From positions 10,206,540 through 10,270,539 of the forward strand of contig ML680086.1 of NCBI GenBank assembly GCA_007922225.1: a stretch of DNA of 64,000 nt. Reading direction: 5' to 3'. Of the stretch, positions 12,701 to 21,700 are shown one piece after another. The notes beneath the pieces were generated by a model, which saw only the letters and a list, made by a program, of their open reading frames with translations, was not told the origin of the DNA and made no database searches. The stretch's first letter is position 1, and every line of letters starts with the position of its first letter. Both the position numbers and the translations under genes were made by a program. The DNA comes from Emydura subglobosa. Lineage: Eukaryota; Chordata; Testudines; Chelidae.

Positions 12701-15700
12701 CTCCACTGGACTCTCCAACTTGTCCACATCCTTTTTATAGTGGGGGGCCCAAAACTGCACACAACAGTCCAAATGCGGCCTCACCAGTGCCGAATAGAGG
12801 GGAATAATCACTTCCTGCAATCTGCTGGCAATGCTTCTACTAATGCAGCCCAATATGCTATTAGCCTTCTTGGCAACCAGGACACACTGCTGACTCATAT
12901 CCAGCTTCTTATCCACAGTCATCAGGGACCTCCCCCAATTGCCACGAGCTTTCAAAGATAATAGCCAATGGCTCTGAAATCACATCAGCCAACTCCCTCA
13001 GCACTCTTGGGTGCATTGTATCTGGCCCCATGGACTTGTGTATGTCCAGTCTTTCTAAATAGTCTTGGACCTGTTCCTTCAGCACTGCGGGATGTTCACT
13101 TCTTTCCCATTCTGTGCCGCCCAGTGCAGTAGTCTGGGAGCTGACCTTGTCTGTGAAGACAGAGGCAAAAAAGGCATTGAGTACCTCAGCTTTCTCCACA
13201 TCCTCTGTCACTAGGTTGCCTCCCCCATTCTGTAAGGGGCCCACACTTTCCCTAATCTTTCTCTTGTTGGTAACATACCAGTAGAAACCCTTCTTGTTCC
13301 CCTTCACGTCCCTTGCTAGCTGCAACTCCAATTGTGCTTTGGCCTTCCTGATTTTATTCCTGCATGTTCGAGCAGCATTTTTATACTCCTCCCTAGTCAT
13401 TTGACCAAGCTTCCACTTCTTGTAAGCTTCTTTTTTGTGTTTAAGTTCACCAAATACTTCTTTGTTAAGTCAAGCTGGACGCCTACCATATTTGCTATTC
13501 TTTCTGCACATCGGGATGGTTTATTCCTGTGCCCTCAATAAGGTTTCTTTAAAATACAGCCAGCTCTCTTGGATTCCTTTCCCTCTCATATTAGCCTACC
13601 AGGGAATCCTGCCCATCAGCTCCCTGAGGGAGTCAAAGTCTGCTTTTCTGAAGTCCATGGTCCGTATCCTGCTGTTTTCCTTTCTTCCTTTTGTCAGGAT
13701 CCTGAACTCGACCATCTCATGGTCACTGCTGCCTAGGTTGCCACCCACTTCTGCTTCCCCTACCAAATCTTCCCTGTTTGTGAGCAGCAGGTCAAGAGAA
13801 ACACGGCCCCTAGTTGGTTGCTCCACTTGGATAGTCTGCAACACTTTCCAAAAACTTCCTGGATGTTTGTGCTCTGCTGAATTGCTCTTCCAGCAGATGT
13901 CAGGATGATTGAAGTCCCCCATGAGAATCAGGTCCTGTGAACTGGAAACTTTCCCTAGTTGACCGAAGAAAGCCTCATCTACTTCGTCCTCCTGGTCTGG
14001 TGTCTGTAACAGACACCCACCACGATATCACCCTTACTGTTCTTGCTTCTAAGCTTAACCCAGAGACTCTCAACTGGCTTATCTCCAGTTTCATACTGGA
14101 GCTCAGAGCAATCAAAGAGCTCTCTTACATACAGTGCAACTCCTCCACCCTTTAGCCCCTGCCTGTCCTTCCTGAACAGTTTATACCCATCCATGACAGT
14201 GCTCCAGTTATGTGAGTTACTCCACCAAGTCTCAGTTATTCCGATCATGTCATAGTTTCTTGACTGTGCCAGGACTTCTAATTCCTCTGCTTGTTTCCCA
14301 GGCTTCTTGCATTTGTGTACAGGCACTTGAGATAACTAGCCAATTGCCCGACTGTCTCTGTATGAATCAGGAGGCCTCCCCTGCTGCATCCTCCTCCTTC
14401 TGCTTCCTTGTGGTGTCCCACTTACCTTCGGGATTAGGTCTCCATCTCCCATAGAACCTAGTTTAAAGCCCTCCTCACTAGGTTAGCCAGCCTGTCCGCA
14501 AAGATACTCTTCCCTCTCTTCGTTAGGTGAATCCCGTCTCTTCCTAGTAATCCTTCTTCCTGGAACAACATCCCATGATTGAAGAATCCAAAGCCCTCTC
14601 TCCGACACCAACTGCGTAACCACGCATTTACTTCCGCAATGCGACGGTCCCTACCTGGGCCTTTTCCTTCAACAGGGAGGATGGATGAGAACACCACTTG
14701 CGCGTCAAACTCCTATATCCTTCTTCCCAGAGCTACATAGTCCACAGTGATCCGCTCAAGATCATTCTCGGCAGTGTCATTGGTGCCATGTGCCATGTGA
14801 AGTTCTTATTCAGTGTGGTGTTCTTGTGCCCCATTAAGTCTGGTGCAATGATCAGTGTTTGATTATGGAGCTTGTGAAAGGGAAATAGGTTTGCCAAGAT
14901 GCAGATTTAGGTCCATGTTCATTCCCTGGTGTAATGCCATGGACTTCAGTGGAGTTGCAGCCAGGATGAATTTGACCCATGTGGTTTTAAAAACACAATA
15001 GTATAGTGCAGACAGCAAACAGCACTCAGACTTTTATAACTGGGAGAACGAAAAATCCAACAGTATCTCGCTGTCAGTGCTACCTTTCATTGTACAACGA
15101 AAATAGACGAGCTGCTTTCATTTTCTGGCTCCCATGCGCTGTCGTGTTTGGATGGCACACAGAGCAGGGGAGTGTCTAGAGCCACACATACACATTAACT
15201 GAATTCTTTAAATGCACTTAATGAAAAGCTTTCCGCTCACTAGGTCTTCGGGTACGTCTACGCGAGCCTTGGTCCGCAGACTTGCATTGGAGGGGGGGCC
15301 TGCGCTAGCGCCTTAAAAATAGCTGTGTAGATGTTGTTGTGGCTGGAGCTGGAGCTTGGGTTCTGAATCTTGGGGCTGGGAGTCTTTAGAGCTCAAACCA
15401 CAACTTCAAAGCGCTTTCTACACAGCTGTTTTCAGCGTACCAGCCCAAGCCCCACTGGCTCCAGTCTATGGACCTGGGCTGGAAGGCTCTCTCCCAGGAA
15501 CAGAGTAGACATACCCTTGTACAGAGACCGGGTGGGCGAGGAAATATCTTTTAATGGACCAACTTCTGCTGGTAGAGGAGATGAGCTATTGAGCTGCACC
15601 GAGCTCTGCTTCAGGTCTGGAAAGAGAAATCCAGATGTGAAGTCTTCACTGGTGACGCTCTGGTTTCTTTTTCCAGACGTGAAGAAGAGCTCGGTGCAGC

Positions 15701-18700
15701 TCGAAAGCTTGTCTCATCTACCTGCAGAAGTCGGTCCATTAAAAGATATTCCCTCACCCTCCTTGTCTCTCTAACATCCTGGGACCAACATGGCTACAAC
15801 ACCACTGCAAACATACCCTGGTTTACTTTTTGCTGAGGGCGGTGGCTGGGGGCTGAGGAACTAAAATTGACATTTGTGCCTAAGCTGCCTAACAGTGTAC
15901 TCCTCCAAACACCCGTTGTTGTACTGCAATGACGTGCCTTATGGCAGGTTGACACTAAAAACGCTGCAGCGATGCCACTGTAGCACTTCAGTGAAGATGC
16001 TACGTATGTGATGGGAACGCTTCTCCCATCAGAGTACCTGCCCGATAGGCAGTAATTTTGGCGATGGGAGAGTTAACCTAGCACTGTCTACACTGGGGGT
16101 CAGTTGGTTTAACTGCATCAGTCAGGAGTGTGGCTTTTCCACACCCCTGAGCGATGTAGCTGTGCCGATCTAATTCCTTAGTGTAGAGCTGTCCTTAATT
16201 TCCATGCTATGGAAAGATCTTCTGATGCAGTGTGTTCCTCGTCAGTGAGTGTGAAGGTGAACAGCAAAGAAAAATGAAAACATGGGTTAATACTCTGTTC
16301 TTGTGCCAAAAATTGCTACTAAGCAGGGCTGTATGGGAGGAGAGACATTAAATCTTGAATTTTGCTGATTCTTTAAGGAAAAACAACAAAAACTCCCTCC
16401 TGTTTCAATCCGCTGTGCTACTGGGCATGCTAAAAATACTCAGAATGCATGATTTTAGGGCCTTTCTAAGGACTTGTCTACACAGGGAAGCTAATTCAGG
16501 TTATGGGATGGTGTGAATTTAAAGCAGAATAGCTATTCCCAATGAACTGTATGTAGATGCTTACCTTCTGGAATCAGAATGCCTCATTCCAAATTAGTTT
16601 AATCCACTTTGGAAGGAATAACTTCTCATGTAGAAAAGCCTTAATACTAGAAATCTCATCCCAACTGTTGATATTCTTTTTTCTTCCAATTGTCACAAAT
16701 AGCAAAGTAATGTATTCTGGGGTGCATCTAGCATGTGCTTGGAGAATGCCTTTTAAAAGGCAAGTTACAACTTATTTCTGTCTGGAGTAGTTACCTCCCC
16801 ACCTCCAGCCATTCCTAGCTGGCTGGGAAATTATGCGCACAAACCTAGCCCTCTGTTTTGATTGTCCTTATCTGTAGGGTATAAACTCAGGATGTGTGCT
16901 GCAGAGACATCCCCTAGCCTGTCAGAAGTCATTCGGTTCTGTCTCTTTGGCCCTGTCTGTACTACTGTTAAACTGCGTTGCTCCCCATAGGAAAAGAGGG
17001 CTTTCCCTCCCCAGGCAAAGACCATGTTTAGACAGAGCCGTTGCTGACATGGATCTAGCACAATAGTCCTGCCTAATGTCTCTTGAGAACCGGGGAAATT
17101 TGGCTAGCAGGGTTCCTGAGAAATACTCTCCATGAATGTAGAACCTTGCTAGCATCCTTACATGCTGTTACTAGTACAGTTTAAATGCATGGCCAGGAGA
17201 ATACAGGAACACAAGTTAAGGGATCTAGCGAAGTGGCATTTTCCAGTGTAAGGAAGTGAACTAACTTGTTTCTTGGTGTGTGTGTGTGGTGTTTTTTTGT
17301 TTTGTTTTTGTTTGCTGCAGTCTGTGAGTTTCCTTTCGAGGTCTCTAAACCTTTCCTCTTCAAGCAGCAAGGATGACAGCAGTTTGCTTAATAGGGGATT
17401 CGTGCAGGTGAAGACTGAGAAGACTTCGTCCTCCAGGAAGATCCCAAGCCAATTCAGACCACCCACTCCGGTAAATGCCAGCCCTGCCGTCCATCCAAAA
17501 GGCTTAGCGGGCTGCAGAAACCCTGTCCCTCCTGGGTTGGTGAAAGGGAGGTGTTAGCCTGAGTCAGCGGAGAGCTGTGTCCCTGGAGTACAGCACGACA
17601 GCTCAGAATACCCATGCTAGTGCCACTCACTGCCCAGAGCAAGGCTCTGGTTTCGTGTCCTGAGCTTAGCTTTGGTCACCGTGTCTACACTGCGATAAAA
17701 AGCTGGCAGCATGGCGTCTCAGAACTGGGGCAGCTGACGTGGGCTGCGGGACTCCGGCTGCAGGGCTCTAAAGTTGTGGTGTAGATGTTCGGGCTCGAAC
17801 CTGGGCTTTGAGAGCCCACATGGGGGGAGGGTTGCAAAGCCCGAGCTCCCGCCTGAGCCCAAACGTCTACACGGAAGCTTTAGAGCCCCACAGACTAGGC
17901 CCTGAGAGTCCAAGTCAGCGGACCTTGGCCAGCCATGGCTGTGCCGTGAGGCTTTTATTGCCGGGTAGACATACCCTTTCTTCTCCTGAGGGGGCAGAGG
18001 ATAGGAACGGAGTCCCCACCCAGCCTGTGGGAGGAGGGTTAGCTTGCAGTGCTGTGCAGTGCCATCTGTGGGTCCTTGGAGCTGAAGGGAGCACCATTCT
18101 TTCCTCTAAACCAAGAACTCGCTTCCTCCTAGTTACTAGACGCTTGTATTCAGCCACTCAGAGCAGTCATAGCAGAGGGCGTTCCCAGAATCACTCGCTC
18201 TGGATCTCAGGACCTGGGAGGAGGGTTCGCATGTAGCGTTGGCCAGAAAGTGCTAATCGACACAGTTTGCCGTTGGGAAATACCATTTCAGTTAAACCCA
18301 GCTTTTTAGTGAAATCGGATCGATTTTGCTTTTGTGAAAGAAAGAAAACAGGAAAAACGATTTTGATGTTTTTTGGAACAAAACACAGATATTGAAATGT
18401 CAAAATTATTTTTCGGGTTGACATTTTCTTTATTTTATACTTTAAAAAATATTTAAAAGAGTCAAAATTGAAATGAAAGTTTGAATTGACCTGAAACAAA
18501 AAAAATCCAGACTTTTGTTTCCTGAAATCTTTGGAAGTTTGTCTTTTCGCCCCAACTCAGGATTGATGGGTTTTGGGTTTTTTTTCCAAAAATTCTAAAA
18601 TGATTGTGGGTTTTTCCAACCGGCTCTATTCACGATCCAGTTCTGGCCTCTGAAGACAGACGGGGGTACAAACTGACTAATCAACCCCTTACTCCCAGCT

Positions 18701-21700
18701 AACTGCTGGTGATCCCCTTGGGGCTTCCAGGCTGGGGAACCTGCAGCTCTGGGCCAGAGGAGAATTGCAGCAGCAGAAGGTTTATTGCATAATGATAGAG
18801 TAAAACAGGGCTGTTGGGAAGATGCACGTTTGATCACACTCTACTCCCCCCAAAGACCGCAGGCCCTGGCTTTCATGTGCTGACCGGCTAGCCTGACTAG
18901 TGGGGGCATGGGAATGTTTGATGCTAGATGGGGATATGGGTGGCTGGGAGATGTGATGCTACAGAGGGCTCGAGGAAAGGAAGGGGAGAAATATCCTAGA
19001 AACCAATGTATTGCAAAATACACATCAAAACACTGTCTGCTCAGCACCTCTCCCCATCAGGCCCGAGGCATCTCAGCTCTGCACCCAAAATTAATTGGAT
19101 GAGTTTTTTAAATTTCAGCCGAAGCACCTTGCCTGGGGCAGTGAGGGGGATGTTGGGCTACAGTAGGTTCAATGTGGGCATTACCAATCTGGAGTCCTGC
19201 AATCTGCTCCTGGTTCTGCCACTGATTTGCTGGGCAATTTGCTCCCCCACCTGCCCAATGCCTCATTTTCTCCATCTGTCATAACTGTATTTAACAACCT
19301 GGTGTGGGGAATTCAGGCTTACCTAGTGTACGTACAGCTCTGGATCAGCGCAGGGGCCCCGAAGCCAGTCAGCAGCAGGGCTGCGCTTTCCTCCCTCTTG
19401 TCCTGTGGCACTATCTCCACCATGCTTTTCCAGGACTGCGATAGCATCCTGGACTTCCTAAAGCCCATCTAAGTTGTATTGATGTCCCTGTGAGACGAAG
19501 CTGAAATGTTTCCCAGCTTCTGCACCCTGATGGTGGAAGCTGCCCTGCAGAGAGCAGAAAGAGCCCACCCTGCAGCCCCACATCCACGGAGGCCTTTGTT
19601 CTGTTTTCCAAGGCACAGCCATATCCTGCTTTTGAAGTGCAAAGCTCAATGCTTCCGTAACCCTGGAGGCACCACTGACACTCCTGGATTTTCCTGTATC
19701 TGTGATCTCTTTGCTGGCTTGGATGTTTCTCTCCCATGCGAGACACAGGATAGACTGAGGAAAATGGCTTAGTGAGCTTCAGAGAAGGATTAGGCCCATA
19801 ACCATGCAGGCTGCGCTTCACATCAGTGTGAATGACAGTAGCAAGAGCTCTTGATCTTCATGCTTCGGGGCCTGAAGTGATCCCTGGCTGGGGAAGGTAA
19901 CTTCCCACCACGAGCCGGTATTGCACAGCAAGCTACACTGTAGAGTTCCCACCTTTCTGCAAACACCCATTGGCCTCTGTCCGAATCAGCTGAGATGGGC
20001 CATCCATCTTTTCCAGTGTTGAGGTTCGTTTGTTGGGAATATTATGGGCTGTTCTAACTGCAGGCTTAAATGTCAGCCCTCTAGTGATCTCTAAAAGATA
20101 GTTGGTTTAATCCTCAGTGACCCGTGAACCTACAGGGAATAGCAAGAGAACCTTCAATGACTGTCCTGATCGCTGGTGAGAGCTTTAGGAGAGGGCTCTC
20201 TCCATGGACCTGGCCACACGGCAGCACTGTGACTGCAGCCCTTCTGGGTGGCCTCCTCCATCCCCCCACGCCCTCCTGCAAGCCCTGAGGGAAGAGTTCT
20301 GAGTTCTGTTCCCACTTCAGGGAGTTTTAAGCATGCATTTTTTGCACAGTACCAGCAATGTGATGCGGGCTTTCCAAATGGGTATTAGCCCCCTGCTCCA
20401 AGGGGGTGGGGGAGAAGAGCTGTGCCATGTGCTGTTGAGGGAGGGCGAAGCTGTGAAGTAGGTGGTGGGGCCGAGGGAGTGACCCTTGTGCGTTGTGGGA
20501 GACAGAAGCAGTCACAGGTGAGGGGGATGCAGCCAAGTGGGAATCGTTGCTGTGCTCTGCTGGTGGTGGAGGCAGGTAGGCAGCCAGACTCAGACAGTCC
20601 CAGTCGTTCACCTTTTCCGGGTTTCATTTTTCTCCTTACGAAACTTTATTTGAAAATAAATGTAGGCACAAAATGTCTGCTCTTCATCGGTGACATCCAC
20701 CTGGACTGATCCCCAGTGATGGGCGAACAGATCCCCTGCTGTCCCTAATATAGGGTGACTGAGACGCAGGAAGGAAGGGTGAAATTCCTCTGTCTGATCT
20801 CTGCTGCAAATCTCTATGATGCTCTGCGCTATGTTTCCATGGGAGCACTGAAATCTTGCCCCAGCTCTTTAGCAAGAGAGATAAGAAGAGGTCTTGCTTA
20901 TGCCAGCAACTTTCTTAATTTCACCACCATTGCAGTCCTACCGCTGCAGTCCCAACAGTGGTAGCAACAGCAGCCCTCCATTATTTGAATTAGCGTAGCA
21001 CACACGAGCCTCAGGCTGGACCTGCACCCCATTGTGCCAGGCGCTGTACATGCACAGAACAAAAAGAGGGTTCCTGCTCCCCAAAGGGCTTCCAGTTGAA
21101 GTGTCATCTAGACCTGTTCTAAGCAGGGCCAAATAACTCAGTTACTTAAAATACATGAAGTCTCCTGCAGCTGGAGGTGCAGTGGTGGGAAGATGCTAGC
21201 ATAGGCGCGGGCCCAAGAGACCACATGCATGCCCAGGTTGCAGAGGCGACTGGGCCCTTGTCTAGCTAACAGTGAGCAAGGAGTATTTTAAAGACCTTTG
21301 CTTGCTCCCCTTTCCTTTCCCTTTTCCACCAGTGCCCAGCCAGCTTTGGAGGGATGTTAATGGCTATACGTTTGGCTGACTTCAGTTCTAAACAAATCAC
21401 CCTTTTCTAGATAGAGCAACTCTCCGGAGAGTAGTTACGTCTGTCCCTGTACATGTCTCATTTGACAAGCTGGCAAACCTTTATCAGGCCCAGTGTGGCA
21501 TTATCTAGTGATGGGAGCCAGGATTTCTGGGTTCAGATCATGACTCTGCCACTATTGGTCTTTGGGCAAATGACCGAACCTGTTCCGTAGCTGTTTGTTC
21601 TGTACAATGGGGCTAAAACATTGTCTCATCCCACAGGGTGCAGGGAGCATACCTTTGTGTTTAAGGTGCTTTGAGACCCCCTGAGAGCTCCCGTGAGTGC

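Noticed and set aside
13332..14454. Plus-strand frames of 70-157 codons across intron 12
   Set aside because: They are antisense to the CR1 endonuclease and RT coding sequence.
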